Below are positions 1 to 5,376 of a stretch of 5,555 nt of DNA, piece by piece (position 1 is the first letter of the stretch; every line of letters begins with the position of its first letter). The position numbers and the translations under genes were made by a program. The DNA lies in assembly GCA_025353085.1 (NCBI GenBank), contig JANXRI010000116.1, positions 1 to 5,555 on the forward strand. The letters are read 5' to 3'. Below the pieces are notes generated by a model. It saw only the letters and a list, made by a program, of their open reading frames with translations. It made no database searches and was not told the origin of the DNA. Source of the stretch: Betaproteobacteria bacterium (lineage in GTDB: Bacteria > Pseudomonadota > Gammaproteobacteria > Burkholderiales > SG8-41).

Positions 1-324
1 GTAATCGATGCCGAGTTTTTTGGTGACGCCGGGGCGGAAGTTCTCGACGATGATGTCGGTCGACGCGGCGAGCTTCATGAAAATTTCTTTGCCCTGCGCC
101 TGCTTCATGTCGAGCGCGACGCTCTTCTTGTTGCGGTTCAAGACGGCGAAGCAATAACTCTCGTCGTTGACCTTCGGCTCAAAGCGGCGCGAGCCGTCGC
201 CTTCGGGGAAAGTTTCGATCTTGGTCACGTCCGCGCCCATGTCAGCGAGCATCAGCGTGCAATAAGGTCCGGCCATGATGGCGGTGAAATCGAGTACTTT
301 CACGCCTTCGAGAGGAAGCGACAT
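1..324 (-). CDS. CaiB/BaiF family (family III) CoA-transferase, N-terminal part, cut by left edge
   Basis: The minus strand is open from an ATG at 324-322 to the window edge, giving 108 residues with no stop. The start reads MSLPLEGVKVLDFT, followed by AGPYCTLMLADMGADVTKIE (residues 18-37), a GDGSR turn (42-46), LNRNKKSVALDMK (62-74) and VENFRPGV near residue 97. This order is the standard N-terminal Rossmann-like half of family III CoA-transferases. These enzymes move CoA between acyl-CoA and a free carboxylic acid in the cytoplasm. Full-length members have about 400 residues, and the catalytic aspartate (near residue 169) would lie outside the window, so activity and substrate cannot be judged. 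A GGAG lies about nine bases upstream of the ATG on the minus strand, supporting the start. The gene is divergent from the Bug receptor at 631, a pairing common in Burkholderiales acid-utilisation loci. Family assignment is secure; the substrate is unknown. Confidence 0.93.
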   Translation of the reverse strand, partial: MSLPLEGVKVLDFTAIMAGPYCTLMLADMGADVTKIETFPEGDGSRRFEPKVNDESYCFAVLNRNKKSVALDMKQAQGKEIFMKLAASTDIIVENFRPGVTKKLGIDY

Positions 325-387
325 CGTGTATTCTCCAGATCAACGGGGTGCGTGTTATCGTGACGCCGATTTTATCCGCTTTGGCAA

Positions 388-416
388 TCGAAAGCCCGCG
401 CGATTGTCCCGATAAT
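388..416 (+). promoter_or_regulatory. Possible sigma70 promoter toward the Bug receptor gene
   Basis: TCGAAA at 388-393 matches four of six bases of the -35 consensus, and GATAAT at 411-416 matches five of six of the -10 consensus, with a 17-base spacer. If used, transcription would start near 423 and give a leader of about 200 bases that carries the repeats and the dyad. Such matches arise by chance fairly often, so this is tentative. Confidence 0.3.
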
Positions 417-462
417 GTGCGTTGTTCGCGGCATTAGATGAAGGTCAAGAGACTTCACGTCC

Positions 463-498
463 AAGGACGCGAAGGACACGAAGGACACTAAGGAAAAG
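463..498 (+). repeat. Four tandem 9-base units (AAGGACGCG-like)
   Basis: Four consecutive 9-mers are visible: AAGGACGCG (463-471), AAGGACACG (472-480), AAGGACACT (481-489) and AAGGAAAAG (490-498). The first three differ by one or two bases and the fourth is degenerate. The word resembles a short dispersed intergenic repeat that I recall from proteobacterial genomes, where its reverse complement yields spurious 'VLRVLRVL' peptides. The repeat is seen directly; membership of a dispersed family is inferred. Confidence 0.75.
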
Positions 499-597
499 CA
501 AAGACAAGAAATACAGCGGCGATCGGCAAGGCGCTTTTGTTGGACAACAAATTACCCGGTTCAGTGGATTGACCGCCTCGCGGGTTCCTTCGCGTCC
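465..597. repeat. 12-base perfect inverted repeat bounding a ~130-base intergenic element
   Basis: GGACGCGAAGGA at 465-476 is the exact reverse complement of TCCTTCGCGTCC at 586-597. The left arm lies inside the tandem 9-mers and the right arm is followed by CCGGCGGTTCAAG. The 109 bases between the arms contain the dyad at 536-551. The layout would suit a small non-coding palindromic or MITE-like element. No flanking target duplication is obvious, so mobility is not supported. Confidence 0.55.
536..551. promoter_or_regulatory. Operator-like dyad TTTGTTG-GA-CAACAAA
   Basis: Seven bases (536-542) are perfectly complementary to 545-551 around a central GA. The core TTGT-N3-ACAA (537-547) resembles half-site spacing recognised by FadR-subfamily GntR regulators, which often control carboxylic-acid catabolism genes. 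It sits 80-95 bases before the Bug receptor start and downstream of the possible promoter, where a repressor could act as a roadblock. It could equally be a weak RNA hairpin at the middle of the 465-597 element. No regulator gene lies in the window. Confidence 0.3.
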
Positions 598-620
598 CCG
601 GCGGTTCAAGATTAAAAATA

Positions 621-625
621 GGAGG
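621..625 (+). promoter_or_regulatory. Ribosome binding site for the GTG-started receptor gene
   Basis: GGAGG, preceded by A at 620, lies five bases before the GTG at 631. This strong Shine-Dalgarno match fixes GTG rather than a later ATG as the start and keeps the signal peptide intact. Confidence 0.85.
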
Positions 626-630
626 AGCAG

Positions 631-1587
631 GTGAAAAGAATAGGAGTAGGTGTGGCGCTGGCGTTGATCGGCGGCGTCGTAGCGGCGCAGACTTATCCGA
701 GCAAGCCCGTTCGTGTCGTAATTCCGTGGCCGCCGGGCGGCTCCAATGACGTTGTTGGCCGCATCGTGATGCAAAAAGTTGCGGAATACACCGGCCAGCA
801 ATTCATCATCGACAACCGTGCCGGCGCGGCGGGCAGCATCGGCGCCGATGTCGTTGCGAAAGCGCCGGCTGACGGCTACACAATCATGGTTCACTCCACG
901 AGTCATGTCGGCAACGCGCACCTGTATAAAAAGCTGCCGTACGATACGCTGAAGGATTTTACCGGTGTTGGCTTGCTGGCCGCGCAACCCGGCGTGTTGA
1001 CGGTCCACCCATCGTTGCCCGCGAAAACGGTCAGGGACTTCATTGCGCTTGCGAAAGCGCGCCCCGGGACCATCAATTATTCATCGTCGGGCAATGGGAG
1101 CGCACCGCATCTTTCAATGGCGCTCCTCGTTGCGATGGCGGGCATCGACATCGTGCATGTGCCGTACAAAGGTGGCGCGCCGCAGGTCACTGCGCTTCTG
1201 TCCGGCGAAACCCAGGCTTCGCTCGCTACGGTTTCAACGGTGCTTTCGCACGTGCAGGCCGGGCGCCTGCGCGCACTCGGCGTATCGTCGGTGAAACGCA
1301 CGGCGACTATGCCGAATGTGCCAACCATCGCAGAGGCCGGCGTGCCTGGCTATGAGATGAGCCCGTGGGTCGGCGTGTTTGCGCCAGCCGCCACGCCGAA
1401 AGACATCGTCAGTCGCCTGAACAGCGAGATCAATAAGGCGTTAAAGTCGCCGGACGTGAGCCAGTTGCTGGCCGGCAGCGCGCTCGATGCGCTCGGCGGC
1501 ACGCCTGAAGAATTCGACGCGCGGATTAAGGCGGATTATGAAAAGTACGCGAAGCTCATCAAGCTGACCGGCGCCAAGGTCGAATAA
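631..1587 (+). CDS. Bug-family tripartite tricarboxylate transporter substrate-binding protein (TctC-like)
   Basis: The 318-residue product matches the usual length of Bug receptors. It starts at GTG with a strong AGGAGG site. Residues 1-19 form a signal peptide (MKR, a hydrophobic run, VAA before Q20), so the mature protein is periplasmic. Family landmarks appear in order: YPSKPVRVVIPWPPGGSND (22-40), DNRAGAAGSIGAD (61-73), ADGYT (80-84), YSSSGNGSAPHLS (150-162), HVPYKGGAPQ (176-185), LRALGV (213-218), and MPNVPTIAEAGVPGYE (227-242). Bug proteins bind small carboxylates or related compounds and pass them to TctA/TctB membrane partners, although most are orphan receptors. No tctA or tctB is in the window, so this looks like an orphan copy. 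The divergent CoA-transferase suggests the ligand is an organic acid later activated as a CoA ester; that link is inference. The ligand cannot be read from sequence. Confidence 0.95.
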   Translation: MKRIGVGVALALIGGVVAAQTYPSKPVRVVIPWPPGGSNDVVGRIVMQKVAEYTGQQFIIDNRAGAAGSIGADVVAKAPADGYTIMVHSTSHVGNAHLYKKLPYDTLKDFTGVGLLAAQPGVLTVHPSLPAKTVRDFIALAKARPGTINYSSSGNGSAPHLSMALLVAMAGIDIVHVPYKGGAPQVTALLSGETQASLATVSTVLSHVQAGRLRALGVSSVKRTATMPNVPTIAEAGVPGYEMSPWVGVFAPAATPKDIVSRLNSEINKALKSPDVSQLLAGSALDALGGTPEEFDARIKADYEKYAKLIKLTGAKVE

Positions 1588-1649
1588 GGATTGCGGGCAT
1601 GAGGGCCAGCAGGCTTTCTGCAGGTTTGGTTAGAACAGCGACCGCCTGT

Positions 1650-2066
1650 TTATCTGCGGTTAGCGTCGACCGCCGTCATGAAAGCTCTGCGAAACTCGAG
1701 CGGCCTGGAGACATCGCGAATCGGCGAGCGGTCGCCGCCGGTCCCGGAAACAGTGATCGTCCCGAAGTCGAACATGCGGCCCAACACGCCCTGGTCAACC
1801 TGGATGCTTTCGACTTTTTCGAGAAACATTTCGGTTGTATTGCGCTGAATGAAGCCCGACTTCACGATGATGCGTTTATTGGTGACCGCGAGTTCGGTTG
1901 AACGATACAAAAGCCAGGCCCACAACAATAACAACAGGCCAAGGCCGAATGCAGCGAGCAGCAGCAGGCCAAACAGAATCCACCAGAAAAACGCCCACCA
2001 CGTGAGGTGGCCGCGGTACATCACCACTTCATCCTTGATCAGGACATCATCGACGTAAGTGCTCAT
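1650..2066 (-). CDS. Small membrane-anchored bacterial PH-domain protein (bPH2/DUF304-like)
   Basis: This 138-residue protein starts at ATG 2066-2064, with AAGGAG (2080-2075 on the minus strand) eight bases upstream, and stops at TAA 1652-1650. A short polar N-terminus (1-20) precedes a long hydrophobic stretch rich in Trp, Leu and Phe (about 22-54), enough for one long or two short transmembrane helices. Then comes STELAVTNKRIIVKSGFIQR (56-75), followed by EMFLEKVESIQVDQGVLGRM (79-98) and FGTITVSGTGG (101-111). These are the hallmark strands of the bacterial PH domain found in YdbS/YdbT-type membrane proteins, which sits on the cytoplasmic face. The biochemical role of this family is largely unknown, with lipid or protein binding suggested. 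It is convergent with the Bug gene 62 bases away and divergent from the hydrolase gene, so it is probably monocistronic. Length and order suit an intact single-domain member. Confidence 0.9.
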   Translation of the reverse strand: MSTYVDDVLIKDEVVMYRGHLTWWAFFWWILFGLLLLAAFGLGLLLLLWAWLLYRSTELAVTNKRIIVKSGFIQRNTTEMFLEKVESIQVDQGVLGRMFDFGTITVSGTGGDRSPIRDVSRPLEFRRAFMTAVDANRR

Positions 2067-2258
2067 GCAGGTAGCTCCTTGATGCAGCGATTCTACACGC
2101 GCCCCAACATTGCGAGTGCGGCGTCAAGTTTCATAGAGCGCGGAGTAGAATCAGCCCGCTGCGGGTAGTGACGCGCGTTGGCCGGGCCGCCGCAGCCGGG
2201 GGCATCCCACTCGCGTTCCTGCTTCCGTAAAAATTTCACCTTGATTAAGGAGAGCGCC
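2067..2258. other. Divergent intergenic region between the PH-domain and SGNH hydrolase genes
   Basis: This 192-base gap should hold promoters for both neighbours. A TAGAAT (2146-2151) could be a plus-strand -10 box, but no good -35 lies 16-18 bases upstream. A tiny CCCG-CTG-CGGG dyad (2155-2165) follows. The open frame upstream of 2259 could extend the hydrolase by 27 residues but has no ribosome binding site at its ATG. No RNA gene is evident. Confidence 0.5.
2247..2252 (+). promoter_or_regulatory. Ribosome binding site that fixes the hydrolase start at 2259
   Basis: AAGGAG lies six bases before ATG 2259-2261. The alternative in-frame ATG at 2178 has no comparable site and would place 27 polar residues before the signal peptide. 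The internal ATG is therefore preferred. Confidence 0.85.
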
Positions 2259-3584
2259 ATGTCGAATCTCGTGAAGTGCTTCCTGGCGTTGTCGTATTTC
2301 GCGGGATCACTATCGACATTGGCCGCCGAGACCACGCATTGGGTCACGAGTTGGGCCGCGTCGGTGCACGGTCCTTATCCGATTGGTAATCCGTCTGCTC
2401 AGCCTAATCTCTCCTTGGTGTTTCCGGCTCCTGAAGCCGGTGCGCGCGATCAATCATTTCGTCTGATCGTCAAACCAGAGTATTGGGGCACCAATGCGCG
2501 CTTTCGTTTTTCCAACGCGTTGGGCACGCAACCCGTGACCTTCGATGGCGCATATGTTGGTATGCAATGGTCGGGTTCGGCGGTTATTCCAGGAACGAAT
2601 CGCCCAATCACATTCGGCGGCAAACGCAGCGTTACGGTGCAGGCTGGCGACTCCGCGTGGAGCGATCGGACGGAATTGCGGTTCGTCACCAAAGGCAATG
2701 AGTTGCGCGGGCGAAAACTCGCGGTAAGTTTTCATGTCGCGGGCTCGAGCGGACCCATGACGTGGCACGCGAAGGCGCTGCAATCCTCCTATGTGACATT
2801 ACCGGGCGCGGGCGCGAAGGGCAATGATATGGCCGAAGCGGCCTTTCCGTTCGCCACTGCATCGTGGTATTTCCTTGATGCGATGGATATGGCCGCACCC
2901 ACGGACGTCGGTAGTATCGTCGCGTTCGGCGATTCAATTACCGATGGCACTGCGTCGACGATCAACGGCGACGACCGCTGGCCGGATGTGCTGGCGCGGC
3001 GGTTGAACGGACGCATGGTTGTGGTGAACGCCGGGATCGGCGGTAATCAGGTCATCGGGCCGACAGAATATTCGCCGCAGAAGCCGTTTCCCGGGGGCCC
3101 TGCCGCACTGCAGCGCCTTGAGCGGGACGTGCTCACACTATCCGGCGTGAAGGCAGTGATCTGGCTCGAAGGTATTAATGATTTCAGCAAAAACGGCAAT
3201 GCCGAAGCGGAGGCGGTCATTGCGGGCATGCGCGACGGTGTGAAACGTATTCGCGCGCGCCTTCCCGGCGTGAAAGTGATTGGCGCCACGCTCACCTCCG
3301 CGCTTGGCAGCACCAGCGCCGCCCATGGTTTCGATTTACAGGATGATAAGCGCAAAACGCTCAATGAATTTATCCGCACCAGCGGCGTGTTCGACGGCGT
3401 CGCGGATTTCGATCGCGCGACCACCGATTCGCAGACCGGCGGCATGCAAGCCGAGTTCATACCCGACAATACCGTCGGCGGCCCGGGCGACAAGCTGCAT
3501 CCGAATCGCCTCGGTTATCAGGCAATGGGCATGGCGATCGATCTCGGCTTATTCGGCGCGCGTGCCGATACGAAAAAGCGCTGA
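2259..3584 (+). CDS. Secreted SGNH/GDSL-family hydrolase (esterase/acylhydrolase, XynE-like)
   Basis: The 441-residue product begins with a signal peptide (MSNLVKCFLALSYFAGSLST then LAAE, cleavage near residue 23), so it is exported. Residues about 25-210 form a beta-rich N-terminal region beginning THWVTSWAASVHGPYPIGNP (26-45). The SGNH domain follows: block I FGDSITDG (223-230) with nucleophile Ser226, block II NAGIGGNQ (257-264) with oxyanion Gly, block III EGINDF (304-309) with Asn307, and block V DKLHPNRLGYQ (411-421) with Asp411 and His414. All four SGNH residues are present, so the enzyme should be active. This two-part layout is typical of SGNH hydrolases related to XynE, thought to deacylate polysaccharides or other esters; the actual substrate is unknown. 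It has its own upstream gap and a 158-base gap after it, so it is likely transcribed alone. Confidence 0.93.
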   Translation: MSNLVKCFLALSYFAGSLSTLAAETTHWVTSWAASVHGPYPIGNPSAQPNLSLVFPAPEAGARDQSFRLIVKPEYWGTNARFRFSNALGTQPVTFDGAYVGMQWSGSAVIPGTNRPITFGGKRSVTVQAGDSAWSDRTELRFVTKGNELRGRKLAVSFHVAGSSGPMTWHAKALQSSYVTLPGAGAKGNDMAEAAFPFATASWYFLDAMDMAAPTDVGSIVAFGDSITDGTASTINGDDRWPDVLARRLNGRMVVVNAGIGGNQVIGPTEYSPQKPFPGGPAALQRLERDVLTLSGVKAVIWLEGINDFSKNGNAEAEAVIAGMRDGVKRIRARLPGVKVIGATLTSALGSTSAAHGFDLQDDKRKTLNEFIRTSGVFDGVADFDRATTDSQTGGMQAEFIPDNTVGGPGDKLHPNRLGYQAMGMAIDLGLFGARADTKKR

Positions 3585-3663
3585 AGTTCGAAACGTGCGG
3601 TCTCATCGTCGCTGGTGACGAGTCCCAAATCGCTAAAATTCCTACGTCCGAATCGGCGCTGCA

Positions 3664-3711
3664 CTGACGGTCGTGGCGCAATCGATATCGCATCCTTTGC
3701 GGCTCCGTCAG
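3664..3711. repeat. 7-base inverted repeat around a CGATATCG palindrome before the stress-protein gene
   Basis: CTGACGG (3664-3670) is the exact reverse complement of CCGTCAG (3705-3711), 34 bases apart, with the palindrome CGATATCG (3683-3690) between them. It lies 32 bases before the next start codon, so a regulatory or leader-RNA role is possible. Short matches like this can be chance, and no U-tract follows to make a terminator. Confidence 0.3.
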
Positions 3712-3742
3712 GCTTGGCGGTGAATTTTTAAAAGGATGGCGT

Positions 3743-4258
3743 ATGGACACTGAAAAGCAAACGACTGACGATCTCGAAAAAATCGCTGAACTGATTGGCG
3801 ACATCAAGTTTGCAATGTTGACTACCGTGGCATCGGATGGGTCGCTGCGCAGTCGCCCGCTGTCGACGCTGAAAATGGATACGCAGGCGCGATTATGGTT
3901 CTTTACCTCCCTATCATCGCCAAAAATGGATGAGATCAGAGAGGACACGCGCGTTGGCCTCACTTATGAGCGGCCAGATAAGCAGGATTACGTTTCGATC
4001 TCGGGGACGGCGGAAGTCACCCGCGACAAGGAAAAAATGAAGGAGATGTGGACGCCCTGGATAAAGCCGTGGTTTCCAGCGGGGCTCGACGACCCCGATC
4101 TCGTGCTGCTTAAAGTCAGCATCGACGAAGCAGAGTACTGGGACGCGCCGGGCTCGGCTATCATGCGCGCTTATGGATTTGTGAAGGCGATGACGACCGG
4201 CAAGACCGATGCACTGGGTACGAATGCCAAGGTGAACGTTTCCTCCACTGTGCGATAG
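3743..4258 (+). CDS. General stress protein 26-like pyridoxamine 5'-phosphate oxidase-fold protein
   Basis: The 171-residue product starts at ATG 3743 with AAAGGA (3731-3736) six bases upstream. It shows the flavin-binding split-barrel pattern of the general stress protein 26 group: LIGDIKFAMLTTVASDGSLR (17-36), SRPLS (37-41), LWFFTSLSSPKMDEI (51-65), VGLTYERPDKQDYVSISGTA (71-90), then WTPWIKPWFPAGLDDPDLVL (103-122) and EYWD (131-134). Members bind FMN, FAD or related cofactors as cytoplasmic dimers, and some are induced by salt or oxidative stress. The group lacks clear true PNPOx activity, so it should not be called a pyridoxine biosynthesis enzyme. The C-terminal tail after residue 143 is polar and variable, as usual. 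Gaps of about 160 and 130 bases on either side suggest a single-gene unit. Confidence 0.93.
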   Translation: MDTEKQTTDDLEKIAELIGDIKFAMLTTVASDGSLRSRPLSTLKMDTQARLWFFTSLSSPKMDEIREDTRVGLTYERPDKQDYVSISGTAEVTRDKEKMKEMWTPWIKPWFPAGLDDPDLVLLKVSIDEAEYWDAPGSAIMRAYGFVKAMTTGKTDALGTNAKVNVSSTVR

Positions 4259-4336
4259 TCCTGACCCTTTAATAAACTTGGCAGGTGTGAGGCAAAGGCG
4301 GGACGGAACGAAGAAGTGGCGCGGGAGCGGACATAT

Positions 4337-4366
4337 CGAAGCGACGACTAACGAAGCGACACTTAA
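4337..4366 (+). repeat. Imperfect 15-base tandem duplication before the hotdog gene
   Basis: CGAAGCGACGACTAA (4337-4351) is followed directly by CGAAGCGACACTTAA (4352-4366), identical at 12 of 15 positions, including the first nine. The second unit ends on the A of a possible ATG at 4366. It may alter spacing or the leader; no known regulatory motif is recognised. Confidence 0.6.
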
Positions 4367-4374
4367 TGAGTGAT

Positions 4375-4379
4375 AAGGG
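4375..4379 (+). promoter_or_regulatory. Ribosome binding site favouring the hotdog start at 4387
   Basis: AAGGG lies seven bases before ATG 4387. The earlier in-frame ATG at 4366 has no purine-rich site at the right distance, so the shorter protein is favoured. The longer form would add MSDKGGD. Confidence 0.55.
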
Positions 4380-4386
4380 CGGCGAT

Positions 4387-5214
4387 ATGAGTGTTTCATC
4401 GATCGACACTCAAACATCGTCCGTGTATTCAGTGCGAACGCACAATACGCATGCGAGTTCAGAGAATCGCATGCATAGCGACGATGTCGCCTCCCAGTAC
4501 GGCTTTAAGGGCGCGCTTGTGCCGGGGGTCACGGTGTTCAGCCATATGACGTACCCGCTAGTCGCAAAGTATGGCGTCGAGTGGCTCGCGCGCGGCAGCG
4601 CCGATGTTACGTTTGCCAAGCCCGCCTACGAAGACGAGTTGCTGGCGGTTCATTGCAAGCCCGCGACCACGCCAGAGTCTTATGCGGTGACTTGCTTGAA
4701 CGAACAAGGTGTCGAGCTTGCAAGCATGTCGGCACAACTGGCTGAAGCACCGCTGACCGTGGACGCGCGCGCGAAAATTGCGCCGGCTTTACCGCGCGAA
4801 AAACAGTTGATCGGTTGGGATTTGATGGAAATCGGCGTGCCGTTCCCGGCGCTAGCGTGGACACCGACGCCCGCCGATAATCTCGAGTGGTGCGCCGACG
4901 TGCACGATGATCTCGCGATTTATCGCGAGGGGGCGGCGCCGGCGCTGCATCCCGGATTTATCTTGCGCCAGGCCAATCTCGTGTTGCGTAATCGCTTTAC
5001 GCTGCCCGCCTGGATACATACCGGCAGCCGCATCTCATTTCACGACATCGCGCGCGCCGGCGAGACATTTGAAGTGCGCGCGATTCCCGAAGAGAAGTGG
5101 CGGCGTAGAGGCCATGAGTTTGTCCGGCTTTACGGGTGCTTGATGCGCGACGGTCAAGTCGTCACCCAAATTCTGCATACCGCAATTTTTCAGTTGCGAA
5201 AAGTCGTTGCCTGA
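4387..5214 (+). CDS. MaoC-like double-hotdog protein (putative acyl dehydratase/thioester-binding)
   Basis: The preferred start gives 275 residues; a start at 4366 would give 282. The first half carries ASSENRMHSDDVASQYGFKG (23-42), then ALVPGV (43-48) and ADVTFAKPAYEDELLAV (72-88). This resembles the hydratase motif, hot helix and strands of MaoC-type hotdog domains. The second half (about 145-275) has HPGFILRQANLVLRNRF (188-204), ISFHDIARAGETFEVRAIPE (216-235) and GHEFVRLYGCLMRDGQVV (242-259), then LHTAIFQLR (263-271), consistent with a second hotdog. Family members act on acyl-CoA or acyl-ACP thioesters as (R)-specific hydratases/dehydratases in the cytoplasm. In known hydratases an Asp lies five residues before the motif His; here that position (relative to His30) is Ser25, so canonical hydration chemistry is uncertain. 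Fold assignment is good; enzymatic role is inferred. It is transcribed alone or after the stress-protein gene across a 128-base gap. Confidence 0.75.
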   Translation: MSVSSIDTQTSSVYSVRTHNTHASSENRMHSDDVASQYGFKGALVPGVTVFSHMTYPLVAKYGVEWLARGSADVTFAKPAYEDELLAVHCKPATTPESYAVTCLNEQGVELASMSAQLAEAPLTVDARAKIAPALPREKQLIGWDLMEIGVPFPALAWTPTPADNLEWCADVHDDLAIYREGAAPALHPGFILRQANLVLRNRFTLPAWIHTGSRISFHDIARAGETFEVRAIPEEKWRRRGHEFVRLYGCLMRDGQVVTQILHTAIFQLRKVVA

Positions 5215-5286
5215 TGGTTGCCATCTCAGACCTGCCGCAGTAACCGGTCGCGCAACACCTGCCAACGCAGTCGGTCGACGGAAATA

Positions 5287-5376
5287 TCAATCGGCAGTCT
5301 TGCGGACTCTGCGCTTGGCGAAAGCAAGAAACGCCAGACCGAGAGCGACGAGCGGAAAAGTGCCGGGCTCGGGTAC
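5287..5376 (-). other. PEP-CTERM protein-sorting signal
   Basis: On the minus strand, reading from 5376 down to the TGA at 5289-5287, the translation is VPEPGTFPLVALGLAFLAFA followed by KRRVRKTAD. This is the three-part PEP-CTERM signal: the VPEP motif, a hydrophobic transmembrane segment, and a basic cluster. Exosortase (EpsH/XrtA family) recognises such tails on exported proteins, usually linked to exopolysaccharide or biofilm matrix. No exosortase gene is in this window; one is expected elsewhere in the genome. Confidence 0.92.

Larger units (their letters stand above)
325..630. other. Divergent intergenic region with repeats and possible control sites
   Basis: This 306-base gap separates the divergent CoA-transferase and Bug receptor genes. 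It has no convincing gene: the open frames here translate to Arg/Ser-rich low-complexity sequence generated by the repeats. It contains a possible plus-strand promoter (388-416), tandem 9-base units (463-498), a 12-base inverted repeat (465-476 with 586-597) and an operator-like dyad (536-551). It is the likely control region for both genes. Confidence 0.7.

Noticed and set aside
422..634. Plus-strand open frame of 70 codons in the intergenic region
   Set aside because: It is Arg/Ser-rich, generated by the 9-base tandem repeats, lacks a ribosome binding site and overlaps the real GTG start of the receptor gene.
445..1008. Minus-strand open frame of 187 codons overlapping the receptor gene
   Set aside because: It is antisense to a clear Bug-family gene, and its C-terminal part is the repeat-derived 'VLRVLRVLG' peptide known as a spurious translation.
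1609..1660. Possible terminators between the convergent receptor and PH-domain genes (GCAG-GCTTT-CTGC; ACCGC...GCGGT)
   Set aside because: The stems are only four and five base pairs with no U-tract, so an intrinsic terminator is not supported.
2178..2258. 27-residue N-terminal extension of the SGNH hydrolase
   Set aside because: It has no ribosome binding site at 2178, and it would bury the signal peptide behind a polar segment; the ATG at 2259 has AAGGAG at good spacing.
3457..3963. Minus-strand open frame of 168 codons spanning the hydrolase end and stress-protein start
   Set aside because: It is antisense to two well-supported genes and their intergenic region, and shows no recognisable motif.
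5211..5229. GATGG-TTG-CCATC hairpin at the hotdog stop codon
   Set aside because: The five-pair stem is followed by no T-run on the plus strand, so it is not a convincing terminator.
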